A stretch of DNA of 64,000 bases from Clitoria ternatea (Eukaryota; Streptophyta; Magnoliopsida; Fabales; Fabaceae): contig CM075675.1 in the NCBI GenBank assembly GCA_037962975.1, positions 43,508,501 through 43,572,500 on the forward strand, in the 5' to 3' direction. The notes under the pieces were generated by a model. That model was not told the origin of the DNA. It ran no database searches and saw nothing but the letters and a program-made list of their open reading frames with translations. A program made the translations under genes and the position numbers. Shown here one piece after another: positions 21,396 through 32,862 of the stretch (positions are counted from its first letter, which is position 1; every line of letters starts with the position of its first letter).

Positions 21396-23779
21396 CTAGT
21401 AAAAGCAGGATATCATATATAATAATAGAATTTGAATTATCATATATATAAACTACAAGCAGGATATCATTTTATTAAGTTCAAGTTTTAACAAAACTAA
21501 ATTAATTTTTGTATAGCCTACGGGGTTTTATATTTTCTCAAGTACATTTCAAAATGGAATGAATATCCATATAATTTTTTCATGATCACGTATTTAACTA
21601 GTGATTGCTACATATAGCAGCAGATTCCATGTATCTAATAAACCTGCTACACACCAATGAGAACAATCCATTCCTTTGTAGACATTGTAAGAACTAGGAT
21701 GTGCATCTTTTCTCAACTGTGAGAGAGTTGTAATGTTGAGCAAATGAACGGGCTTTGTTACTTTATTCAACACATCTTCCAATATAAACAATGCCTTTGG
21801 CAATCTACTTGGGTAACTTGATCCACTTAGTGGTTGTGTCTCCTTTGAGCAATCTTGCACTTTTGTGTCATTCCAATCTTCCCCACTAATTCAGAAAAAC
21901 AAAACAATTAAAAGAGAATTAAAACCATTTACAAGCATATAACACTAAACAGAAACATTTTAAACATACCAACACCAAACTAAAAGTAATAATTTAGTCT
22001 ATTGTTTACTACACTCATTAATTCTATTCTCTATCTTGAAATTAATAGAATATGGGAAATTTATATCTCCCTTCACATTTGCATATATCAAATGTATTGC
22101 ATGATATCATGTTTTAATAATTTGAATTCTTCTTATAATTCTGTATAACTAGACTATTCACTTATATGTATAATATTTTAGGAAATTGTATATTATCCAT
22201 ATTATCTACTTTTAAAATAATTATTATGTTACATTTAATAATTATGTGTATTCGTAAGTTAAAAAAGCACATAAAATCAATTTATAGATATTAAATTAAT
22301 CATGTCCCATGTATCACACATGTGAGATATAACAAAAATAATTGATAAATTTAATGTGATTATAAAATGAGCAAAGAGAGTAACATTTCTCTGTATTTCA
22401 AACTAATTATTTTGAAGCTTTGGATTCATTATAAGAGAAGAAAATGTTTTTAAACTTACTTGGTGTGGGAAGGAGAAATTCCTTGGAAAAGAACTTCGGT
22501 TTTTATTGGATCAACCTCTGCATTTACCCAATTGGCCCAAGTTGTCAAAGCAATTTTAAATGCTTCCATACGATCCATGTCTTTGAGTATTTTGCCACCC
22601 ACTTCAATATAATCCCATCTGCATGCACCACAAAATTATTCACTAACCATTTTCATAATCACAAATTTTGTAACATTAATTAAATGATTTTGAAGAAATC
22701 ATACGGTTGCTTGGGGCCATTACGGTACCACCAGAGCCAAGTGTTGAAAACCAATATGTCTATGTTTTTCCATATGCTTCCACTCTTAAGGGAATCAAGC
22801 TTTAAAACTCGACTAATTTTTTCCTCTTCAATGTCAACCAAATAATATGCATGAAAGATAATCACTGAAGTTCCATAGTCCTGCACAAGTATTATAATTA
22901 ATTAAAATTAAAATTGAAATTTGTTTAGGGTTATTTGTTAAAAAGGGTTTATGAGATGATTCACTTACCTGAAATGTATATGTAGTCATTGTGCTATTGA
23001 TTTGATGTAATACTCTACTTTGGGGAGCAGAAGAATGAAGCAAGCATACAAATGATGTCCATTGGTTGAGACTGATTGAATCTCCTATAAACATGATCTG
23101 CTTCCCCTTGAATTCTACCAAGAAATTTTTCCTGTCAAATCTACAAAAAAAAAACATTTTGATTGGAAGAATGTTGTTTAATTGATTCAAAATTTGGTTG
23201 AATCATTATGTTTAGTAGGGAAAATTAACTGTGGATGATATATTTGAAATAATTAGGCTATAAGTAAAACTAGCAAGGAATAGGTGATGCATTTTTATCA
23301 AATATAGTCTAAAACTGTAAATTATGCTTCTTCTTTTTTAGTTTGGAGAAGGGGGAAGCAAGGTTTAAACTTATTGTTTTAGGTGAACCCTAAATGCTCT
23401 TAACTAATTGAACTATTAAAGGGAGTCTTAAATTATGCTTTTTAATGTAAAGCTAATAATCAAATACTAATCCATTTCACTGTAAGTAAAAAAATGGATT
23501 CAAAGAACTTGTGGGACAAAAAAAATGATTTTTCATGCGCTTAGTAGACTAAAACAATGTAAATTTTTGACCAAAAAGCAAATGAAATTTATCCCAAAAA
23601 TCTCAAAATTTAAGGTTTATTTAGTTTGAAGAGATATTTTACTTTTTAAAATTACAAAATTCTCATTGGAAATCTATATATAAAAAATGAATACTCACAT
23701 TGATTGCAAAATATTAACATTTGAGTAACATATGAAGTTAATTTGTACCTTGGCAAGTTACATTATTTGGGTTGCCATC

Positions 23780-25547
23780 TTTAACAGCCCAATTTTTTAA
23801 GCAGTAAATTAAATAGTGAAAAAATAAAAATTTCTCAGAGAAATAAGAACTGAAACCTAGAAAATAGGAAATTTAAATATGAATACAAGGATATTTTCAG
23901 TTTGACTTAAAACGAAAATAAACGAGAATGGAATGTAGAATAGAATAATAAAATAAAATAAAAATCTGCTACAGTAAAATGCTACAGTAAAATGCTACAG
24001 TAAACGTCACATGAAAAATATTGTAGAATGCAGAGAATTCGTGAGAATTCTCCAATTTTCCACCGCCTCATGTCAATTTCGAGCTGCTACAATAATTTGC
24101 TACAGTAACCGCCATTGAAAGCCTATAAATAGAACCCCAACCTCCCACATTTCCTCAGACCAAAAACCTCACTGATTCTATAACCTTTCATCTCGCTCTT
24201 CAAGCTCTCAAAACCTTCATTCTTTAATTTTCATATAAGAAGAAATTACGCAAACTTGAAGATTTGAAGAAATACAAGGGAGTTTAGTTTAACGATCTTC
24301 ACTTGAGGTAAGAAAGAGAGGATAGGATATTAAATACATAGAAATTAAGTTAGAATTGCTTGTTTAATTGTTTAGAAACTCATACAGTTATATTTTAATT
24401 TAATTTGAATTAAATTGTGAAATGAATGCAAATGGTTTTGAATATGATATTAAACAATTATTATAACATGGAAAATATGTTTCCATATTCTTTGAAATAT
24501 GAAATATTATGGAAAATATGTTTTCATATGTTTGAAATATGATATGAATATTATGGGAAATGTGTTTCCATATGATTGTATTATGATAAAAATAGTATGA
24601 AAATGTGTTTCCATATTCTTTGAATTACAAATAAAGCATGCCTAATTGATTGTTATAATAATTTTATTGTTAAAATTAATTATAAAGGAATTTGATAATG
24701 TAATGCATTCATGCATCATATGCATTGGCCGTTCAAAGAATCCGCAGAGGGGTTCTTTGAGGGGGTTCCCGGTGGGGGAACGCGCTCTGTTGAGCACAGA
24801 CCTCTGCGGTGGTTTTATACCACGGCCGTCTTAAGGGCTAAGCAGTGTGTCCTTAAGGGGGGTCCCGCAACACTTGTTATTGATATTATGATATTGTTAT
24901 CTGATGTGGTGTTGCATTATGGGGCGCGGTATCGGTTGGATATCTGTAAAAATGTTATTGTTGGAAATCACTGCAGATGTTCCCACCAGAATGGATCCAT
25001 CATGCATTTTCATAAAAGAACGGAATATAATAATATCAGTATAATACAAAATACTTGTTTGGCATTTGCATCACATAGCATCCTACTTGTGATTGTGTTT
25101 GTTCTGATTTAATTTCTATTTATTTGATATTTTATCTCACTCTTTCTATTACTTGTGGCAACCCTTTAGTGGTTAACCAGGAGGACATGTGACAAAGTGG
25201 ATGTTGCTGAATATGGATGAATTATGAAGACTTTTGATGATGATGCTTGCTTGCATGACTACTATTGCTGTATTATGTATATGCTATGTTTTGGTACTTT
25301 ACGTCTTTATATTTTATAAGATCTAGGTGCCTGTTGTAAAATATAATATGTATGGAACTCTGATGTTATGTATAATAATAAGAAGTTAATTATGTAAAGG
25401 TTGCGCACTCTGATATTATATCAGTAACCTCTGGAATCAGGTTGTGAATCTCTTGATAATTACCAGGCGAAAAATAAGTTATCTAAGAGATTTTATATTG
25501 TGATGGTAATTATCTTGGGATTTGCAAGTTGACTCCAGGGTGTTACA
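23780..25547 (+). mobile_element. Solo LTR (1768 bp) inserted in TBL-B exon 1
   Basis: The insert is bounded by the 5-bp duplication CCATC (23775-23779 and 25548-25552). It ends GGGTGTTACA and begins TTTAACAGCCC; the expected TGTAACA inverted terminus has one change (G to T at the second base). A plus-strand TATA box (TATAAATAG, 24124-24132) marks its promoter. A short repeat of GCTACAGTAAA lies at 23968-24005. No primer site or coding region is inside, so it is a single LTR left by recombination. Length and TGTAACA ends suggest a Ty3/gypsy family. Confidence 0.88.
24466..24625. repeat. Imperfect minisatellite inside the solo LTR
   Basis: About four diverged copies of a unit of 40-60 bases centred on GGAAAATATGTTTCCATA run in tandem. 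The core is itself an imperfect inverted repeat (GGAAA...TTTCC). Confidence 0.6.
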
Positions 25548-25874
25548 CCATCTGTATTTGAGATATTGGTGATCTGGACGACTAAATCTCAAACAATCAA
25601 ACCGATCATTAATATAAGGGCATTTTGAAGAATCAAAAAGAGGGCATGAATCATCCAACACCCAACTTCCTTCTTACACATTGCAATTCAAATTTTGTTT
25701 GACATTTGAATTGTTGATTTGGTTGTCATTGGCCCAAGAGGGCCCAAATTGAGAGAGACAAATGACCCCAATAATGGCCACTTCAACCCAACCATAAGTC
25801 CTCATTCCCACACTCATCTTTATGTTATGAGTCACAGTGTCTTTCTTGCACATGTATATATATAATTCTGGGCA

Positions 25875-25882
25875 TATATATA
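25875..25882 (-). promoter_or_regulatory. TATA box upstream of TBL-B
   Basis: TATATATA in a TCCCAC context on the minus strand, about 60 bases upstream of the TBL-B start, matching the TBL-A promoter. A second TATATATA lies closer, near 25857. Confidence 0.5.
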
Positions 25883-27374
25883 GTGGGAAAGTTGCATGAT
25901 ATTCTCTTCTATTAAAGAAATCTTATCATTTGATTGTTGTGATTGTGACAACTTTCACGAATTTTTACCTTAAATTAAACCGCTGAAATTTAAGATCTCA
26001 GTGTATCATTTTTACGAGAATAAAAAAAATTGCACATAATTTGTTTTAAATTAATTTGGATGAATCTTTATTTTATTTACTTTATATACACCCTTTCGTT
26101 TTAAATGAAATAAATCCATCTTGATTCTTGAATAGAGACAAAAGAAGATGGGTCAAGACAGCTGTCAATTTAGTTCTTATGAAGAAAAAGAAAGATAAAT
26201 TTAATTAGTTGTTAAAAATAATACAACATATGAACCATGTAATTATAATTATAACACAGTAGCTTAGATATAATTTCTTGCGTGTCTTTCGATGAGTCGA
26301 GATTTGTAATCTTGAGAGCAAAAAAACTAGAGAGAAATGGAGAATAATTAAAATGAATTTAATCCTATTTCCAATTTAAATTTATTTTTTAAAGTTAATT
26401 TTTATTATTAATAAAAAAAGATTTTACTGGAGGGGTAAAATTTATTTGGATGATCTCTCCAATTCAAATGAATTTTTCTTTGACTTTTGTCTTGAGGACA
26501 TCTTTGTTTCATCCACTTTTTTTTACATATATTAAGAATTATTGATTGATGTCTTGACTTAGTTAATTCCTCTTAGTTAAGTTTTTTTTCTTAATTGAAC
26601 TATTTAAGTAGTTTTGAATTAATTATGTTTGGAATTAATAACTGGGGATTCCGTCATTCATTGATTTCCAACTATAAAAATATGCATTTGGGAAAAAAAT
26701 CGACCAAGCTTTAAATTTATAAACATCATAATAGTTTTAACATAAAAAAATCAATTGGAATACATATTGTCTGTGTAAATTTTTTTATGTTATCATCGTT
26801 TTATGTAAGGAAAAAATTCGTTAATTTACCTTATAATTAATTTAAATTTCATGGTTCAAAATTTCTAATTAGTTAACCTCGTAAAATTATTTATAATAAA
26901 ACTCTTGATATCATATTTTAATTACTACATATTAAGCTATATTAGTATTGACTTACTTTTTATTTTAAACTTTTAAGATGATTTATCATTTTTTGACTTA
27001 TTTATGTATTGTTTGTCGTGTATATCTTGAGTTATATGGGTCCATTTAAAGATATCTATATCTTATTGGGAAGCTAAGATGAAGAATAAGATCTAAATGA
27101 TATCTTAGAATTCAAATTTCACCGTCTAAACCACTAGAAATTGATACAAGTTTGGTTAGAGATGTGGATCATACTATTTGACCTTTGATTTGTAATTGAG
27201 TCATATTTTGAGTTATATAAACTAATGTGGAAGCTAACACCTTCGGCGTCAAAAATTTTAAAAAAAAACTTTACTAGGATTTTTTTATCTTTTAATCGAT
27301 ATTTGAGTTACATCATAAATGACAAAAATAAGAGCATGCTTACAAGCATCCAAAAGAATTGTTAGGTGTCTTGA
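25883..27374. other. AT-rich intergenic DNA upstream of TBL-B
   Basis: About 1.5 kb with no supported gene. The first 300 bases are partly similar to the DNA upstream of TBL-A (17390-17620), for example the ATTAAACC...CTAAAATTT.AGATCTC block, showing that the duplicated unit includes upstream DNA. Confidence 0.55.
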
Positions 27375-28379
27375 TTGTAACATTCTAGTTATAAAAATTA
27401 ATTATTTGCGCGATAGAGAATTAATAAATAAATTATTTGAATATCATGGTGAATTAAATTGAATTAATTGATTTGAATTATTTGATTATTTATTGATTGG
27501 AATTATACCCCTTTTTTATTATGATACATGAGTATTGATGAATTATTGTTGAATGGGAATCCGTTCATATGATATTTTGTGATATTTTATTGTGTTGCGT
27601 GGTATTAGAATGCTATAATAAATCTAGGACTGTAACTTGGCTGCTAGTTGAGAAAATGATGATGTTTGATGCATTGGATTGCATTAGTTAGGCTTTGGAT
27701 AACTTAAAATGAGGAATTGAAATTTATAAAAGGATGGTTGAATCACATAATGTGGCATAGATGGAAAGGGTGACCCATGGAAGGTCAAGAACCCTGTAGT
27801 GGTGATTTCAATTCTACAGATTCTAGGGCTAGGTTCTGTGAGAGCTCGTGATTATAGTTAGAGTTAGAGTTAAGTCTCGAGATGTCACGAGGTGACTGGT
27901 ATCACGGGGGAAGGGCTAAAGAAGTGAGGCCAGTATGAAATTTGTAGTTGAAATCCCATTGTTGAGTCAGATCCGCATGCATATGCATTGACATATAGTA
28001 TTTGATTATGTTAAAGCTTTGGATAGCTTGTGTGATATGATTGATGTGTGGAATACAATTTGGAATGTGGAATTATGTTTAAGGATAGTAATATATAATT
28101 GTAACTATGATATATTGGTGAATGGTGTAGAATTGTGATGAGTTGAATTATTTGATTTATGAGATGCTCGAGATATACCCTTTTTGTATGATAATTGAGA
28201 AATTATCGTGGATTGTGTTAGATTTTATCCATAGTATAATTATTAAATTGCATGCGATGCAATAAAGTAATTGTATTGATGATGCTATATTTCATGAGAT
28301 GTAGTGAATTGATTTAATTGATATTATTATTGATGCAAGTGATGCAATGAATTATTGGTTATATTGAGATATTGCATGG
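27375..28379. other. Repetitive-looking DNA left of the Ogre-like insertion
   Basis: It begins TGTAACATTCTAG, similar to the start of many plant gypsy LTRs, and contains a GC-richer block (27760-27960) in AT-rich surroundings. The other half of the pre-insertion locus continues at 43765. I found no matching end, so calling it an LTR is a guess. Confidence 0.3.
28375..28379. repeat. Target-site duplication CATGG, left copy
   Basis: CATGG precedes the LTR start TGTGAACACC. The same 5-mer follows the other LTR end at 43760-43764. The perfect match shows one undisturbed insertion 15.4 kb long. Confidence 0.92.
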
Positions 28380-28567
28380 TGTGAACACCTCTTTTGGTCC
28401 GGTCCAAGTGGAATGTTTCTTTTTATACTTAATTCCAATTCAGAATGGTCAAATTTGAATAGAATAACTCAAAAATGGTCAGATCCGAGCAAGATGACTA
28501 TGATGGAAGCATTTTCGAGTGGAATATAGACCTGTTGGAGGCAAATCCGAGTGAAATGACTCAAAAA

Positions 28568-28811
28568 GGATCAAATCCGAGTAGAAAATGCCCCTGTTGA
28601 ACAAAAATCCGAGTGGAATGGCCCAAAAACTAGTAAGTCCGAGTGAAAATTCTCAGAACGGATCAAATCCGAGTGAAATTACTCAGAAGGGATCAAATCC
28701 GAGTAGAAAATGCCCCTGTTGAACAAAAATCCGAGTAGAATGGCCCAAAAACTAGTAAGTCTGAGTGAAAATACTCAGAACGGATCAAATCCGAGTGAAA
28801 AACCCCCTGTT
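28568..28811. repeat. Tandem duplication of about 122 bp in the 5' LTR
   Basis: Two near-identical units start at 28568 and 28690, each beginning GGATCAAATCCGAGTAGAAA. Both units are also present in the 3' LTR, so the duplication predates this insertion. Confidence 0.8.
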
Positions 28812-30075
28812 GAAGTTGAATCTGAGTAGCATCACTCAGAATGAGTAAAATCTGAGTAGAATATGCTCCTGTTGGATCAAATCCGAGTGGAACTACTCAG
28901 AATGGAGCAAATCCGAGTAGAACTACTCAGAATGAGTCAATTCTGAGTGGAAAGCTTCCCTGTCAGTGCCATTCCGAGTGAAGAAATTCAAATTTCTAAA
29001 TTCTGAGTGTGAAGAAGTTTATTTCCAAGCGAAAAATAGTCAAAATTCCAATTTTCGAGCCATTTCAGTCGATTCCGTGTCAATGGTCACTCGGATTGGG
29101 GAGAGGAAGTGAAGTCCGAGCCAGGTACTCTCCCAATCAATTTCCGAGTGTTTCTCTTTGATTTTCAATCGGCTCTGTGTCCTCTTTTACACTTTTCTCG
29201 AGTCAAATTTTACCAACACCAAACCCCCTCCGTGTCATCTTTTACACATTTCCGAGCCATGTTTCAATTCCGAGTCACACTTCACATATTTCAGTCGGTT
29301 CCGAGTCGTTGGTGGTTCGGATTGTGGAGAGGAATTTAGGTCCGAGCCAATTTTCAGTCGGAACCGAGTGAGAAGTGATTCACTCGGTTCTGACTGAATG
29401 TTCCGAGTGACACATCAACATGATTTCACTCGGTCTTTTGCAAAATGAACCTTTTCCACTCGGATCCAGGAGGCAAAATGAGGACTGACCCCTTTTCTCA
29501 CTCGGAGTCGATTCCAACCATGGTTGAACACTGACTGAGGGATTAAGCCGAGCCATTTTCACTCGGCATTCCACCATTTCACTCGGTTTTCCACATCCTC
29601 TCTCAGAATTTCAAAATCCCACTCAGATTACAATATTTTCTCTCTCGGTTTTCTACATCCTCTCTCAGATTTCACCATGTTCACTCGGATTCGACTCCCA
29701 ATGAGGAGGAATGCTGACTGAGAGGGTGATCCGAGTGATTCTCACTCGGATTTCACCATTCTAACTCGGATTTCAATATCCTCATTCGGAATTCCACCAA
29801 TTTCACTCGGATTTCCATAATTCTCACTCGGAATTCTTCCATTCTCACTCGGATTCCCACCAGGTCCCCCCGTTAGACCGTGCTGATTTGGATTCCACAA
29901 CCCAAGTGGATCCAGGAATCCTGGGGGTGGCAGACAAGTGGCAAACAGGGTGGAAGTGGGGGGAATTAAAAAATTCCCACCCAGCCGTTGTCCCCCACTT
30001 CACTCTGAGTGGAGGCCTGAGCTGGTATTCCACTCGGAAGTGGAAGCCTGAGCTGGCCTTCCACTCAAGCCAACC

Positions 30076-30084
30076 TATAAATAG
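30076..30084 (+). promoter_or_regulatory. LTR TATA box
   Basis: TATAAATAG in the GC-richer middle of the LTR, repeated at 42134-42142 in the 3' LTR. It is a plausible start for genomic RNA of the element, leaving about 1.6 kb of LTR downstream as R-U5. Confidence 0.6.
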
Positions 30085-31707
30085 GCAAGGGGGAGGGCAG
30101 CTGAAGGGGGGAGACATTCAGAGGAGGAAAACTCTGCCAAAAAGTCCTTCGTGCTCTCTTCTCCTTCCATCACCTCTCACTCTACATGCACCCTCTCTCC
30201 CACCGTACTCTCCCTTTCCTCTCCTCCTCTAAAGACCAAATCACACACACACACCTCAACCCATACACTGTCCAGCTTCCTCTCTCTTCTCCTTCCAACC
30301 CACACCACACCGTCTAAGCTAACTCCACACCGTCCAGAATCCCTCTCCTTGGTCAGTCTCATTCGGCAGTCCACTTATCACTCGGTAAATCCTCTTTCCA
30401 TTCGGTTTCCTTTGTTTCCACTCGGATTTGCACCGTTTCACTCGGATTTTTACTGTTTCAGTCAAATTTTCACTGTTTCACTCGGTTTCTGCTATTTTCC
30501 ACTCGGTTTTCCACAATTTCACTCGGAATTTTCCCATTCCACTCGGTTTTTACCATTTTTACTCGGTTTTCCTCAATCTCACTCGATTTTCTGCCTTTTC
30601 TCACTCGGTATTTCATTTTTTACTCGATTTCTTCCATTTCCACTCGGTTTTTTCCATTTTTACTCAGTTTCTTCCCTCTTTCTCACACGGGTTTCTCTTC
30701 TTTCCTTTAGTTTTTGCTCATTTTTCTTCTGTTTTCCGAACTTACTGTGGGAAATAAATGCTTCCTATGTTTTCTTTCAAATCTAAATAAAAATTAAAAA
30801 AAAGGAAACAACTCTTTTTTAAAATAGTGTCGTACGGGAGCACTCCCGTCTACACAACCTCTTTAGGATTCATACACGTGCGAAGAACTTCGCCTTGTAT
30901 GAGTTCCCTGTCCCAATGACATCCACCATCATTTCCCAAGTCTTTTCCTAAAAGAACAATATTCAGAACTACGTAACCCTGATTTCTTGATAATTCAAGA
31001 ATACGTAGGAGCAGGACTTTAACTCCTGTCGGGCCCATCTTTCTCATTTCCTTTTTTGTTGATTTATTTCCTTACTCTTATGTTTCTTTCATAAATGTTC
31101 CTTTTTTTTGGTCACTTCCGTGAAAATCAATTTAGACGTGACGTCTTGTTGGTTTCCCCCTAGTTTTTGCTCAAGCCTCGCCATAATTTCATAGGGAAGG
31201 GATACTTAGGACGAGACGTCCCGCTTATCTCTTTCCTATCCCTGTTTTTTTACTCGAGGATGTATAATTTAGGCGTGACGTCTTATTAGCATTCTCTTCC
31301 CCTCTCTGTCTCATGTCGAAGTCGAGTTTAATTCGGATGAAACGTCCCGTTAACCTCGCTTCAACATTCTATGTTTGTACAAATTCTCTCACTCCATTCC
31401 ATCATTTTTAAATAAAAGGATACAACAATAAAGGGAAGAAATAAACCACCTTTTGTAAGGCTATTTGTGTTGCGCATTTTCAATCTTGGTACTGTTTTTG
31501 ACAGGCGATGTAGGGTGCTAATACCTTCCCTACTCGTAACCGACTCCCGAACTTGGATTTCAATCTTTAACCAGTGCTTTACTAAACTTAGTTTTTTTTC
31601 CAATGTTTTTCCTATGGATAAAAACGTTGGTGGCGACTCCCTGTTTCATTCCACCCCTTTTCTCTCTCTCTCTCTCGCCGCGCCGTCGCGATCCAGGTTG
31701 CGACAGA

Positions 31708-31725
31708 TGGCGACTCCACTGGGGA
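31708..31725 (+). other. Primer-binding site, tRNA-Arg type
   Basis: TGGCGACTCCACTGGGGA starts two bases after the 5' LTR. This is the primer site reported for Ogre and related Tat elements and is complementary to a plant tRNA-Arg 3' end. Confidence 0.88.
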
Positions 31726-32862
31726 TACTTAAGAGAGTCAAGCCAGTTTGATTGAAAGTACATGTTCTTTTTATATAGCCTTTGTTAGCTTGGATTTCTT
31801 CCCTCTTGTTTTATTTTCTGTTAATTGTTGTGAAAGTTTGTTCTTGTTTTAATCGTATCTTGTTATTTGTTTCATTATCTATGTTTGCATGCTTGTTGAA
31901 CCCTAGGGTGGAGGACCATGTTACTTTCCTGTAATTATTGAACCCTAGGGTAGACGACTTTGTATATTTGTTCTGTGTTTGTTCTTTGTGCAGAATGGGG
32001 TAAGGTAAAAGGTATGGACTGCCCTTCCACACACTACACTCACAATTACTTGCACACACCTATGAGTGGCGCCCTATACCCGGGCCCCAAATGAAGCTTA
32101 AGTTAGGAGAGGTTGGTAACGGAATCGTATGGGATGTACTTCCTATCCGGTGTTCGTGAGAACCTCAACCAGAGTTCGACCTCTCATGATATACGTACCT
32201 AGTGGTTCCCCACTGTTGCGTCCCTGTCATGGGTAGGATCTTGGCTCTGGTGACCTTCTAGAAGTCTAGAATAAGCCACCTGGTGTGAAGAGCCACTTTT
32301 AGACAAACCATAGGGCCTAGAGAAAACTTTCAACAAAACCTGACCTAGGCCACAAAAGGGCAAACTTTACTTTACTTTTGCTTTCCCTTTTTATCCAAGA
32401 AAATGAATTATCTACCACCCGCAGATTTACTGAGTTATTGAAATAATGACTCGTTTTGAAACACACAGTATTCTTCGGGTGAATAGATAATCCTCTTTTG
32501 GTCGTGTACCCTTTGAGTATCTATGGAAATTGACATGGGATTAAACTTAAAAAAATAAGGGCTGTAATTGCCCGAAGAAGATGTCCAAGCTAGAGGCTCT
32601 CACCTCAGGATGAAAGATTTCTTCTGTCTTCACAATTATCCCATATTAATTTCTATGATTACCATACCTAGTACTTTTGAATGATAAGTTCTAAGGAATG
32701 GTCAAAGGATACTCGCCAAAGTCTGTGATTGTTCCCTACAACATTTTCCTTCTTTCTATTTCCGCCTAACATTTTTTCTTCTTTTTTTTTTAAAAAAACA
32801 AAAAAAAAGACACCAACGTCACGGGTAGGCATCCTTACCAGACCCGGCTCCAAAAGAAACTC
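31726..32862 (+). other. Untranslated leader of the Ogre-like element
   Basis: About 1.1 kb between primer site and gag. It has no open frame of note and ends in a poly-T/poly-A region (32779-32808). Autonomous Ogre elements carry an additional ORF before gag; nothing of that kind can be recognised here. Confidence 0.65.

Larger units (their letters stand above)
21594..25817 (-). pseudogene. TBL-B: trichome-birefringence-like pseudogene, five exons, exon 1 split by a solo LTR
   Basis: Exons in gene order: exon 1 25817-25548 plus 23779-23749 (interrupted by the solo LTR), exon 2 23140-22969, exon 3 22880-22705, exon 4 22618-22460, exon 5 21885-21594. All introns keep GT-AG ends and exons 2-4 have exactly the lengths of TBL-C (172, 176, 159). 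Motifs: N-terminal hydrophobic region, CPLFDSSKCPYINDRFDCL, the GDS box IGDSISLNQW in exon 2, NTWLWWYR in exon 3 and the DxxH box MDCSHWC in exon 5. Besides the 1.8-kb insertion, exon 1 has two TAA codons: one after LNCNV (about 25674) and one in the WQPK*C segment (about 23763). Ignoring insertion and stops, the reading phase is intact over 364 codons, so inactivation is recent relative to the duplication. The start was chosen by alignment to TBL-C. Confidence 0.88.
28380..31705 (+). repeat. 5' LTR of the Ogre-like element
   Basis: 3326 bp. A TATA box TATAAATAG lies at 30076-30084. The part before it is filled with CCGAGT-type motifs and a part after it with ACTCGG-type motifs. ACGT-containing palindromes (AGACGTGACGTCT, GGACGAGACGTCC) lie at 31130-31345. 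The end carries a CT microsatellite (about 31659-31677). Open frames such as 30151-30786 are translations of the ACTCGG repeats and recur in the other LTR. Confidence 0.93.

Noticed and set aside
30151..30786. 211-codon open frame (and its twin at 42209-42844)
   Set aside because: It lies in both LTRs and consists of Phe/Ser/Leu-rich text produced by the ACTCGG motif field; no protein family is recognisable.
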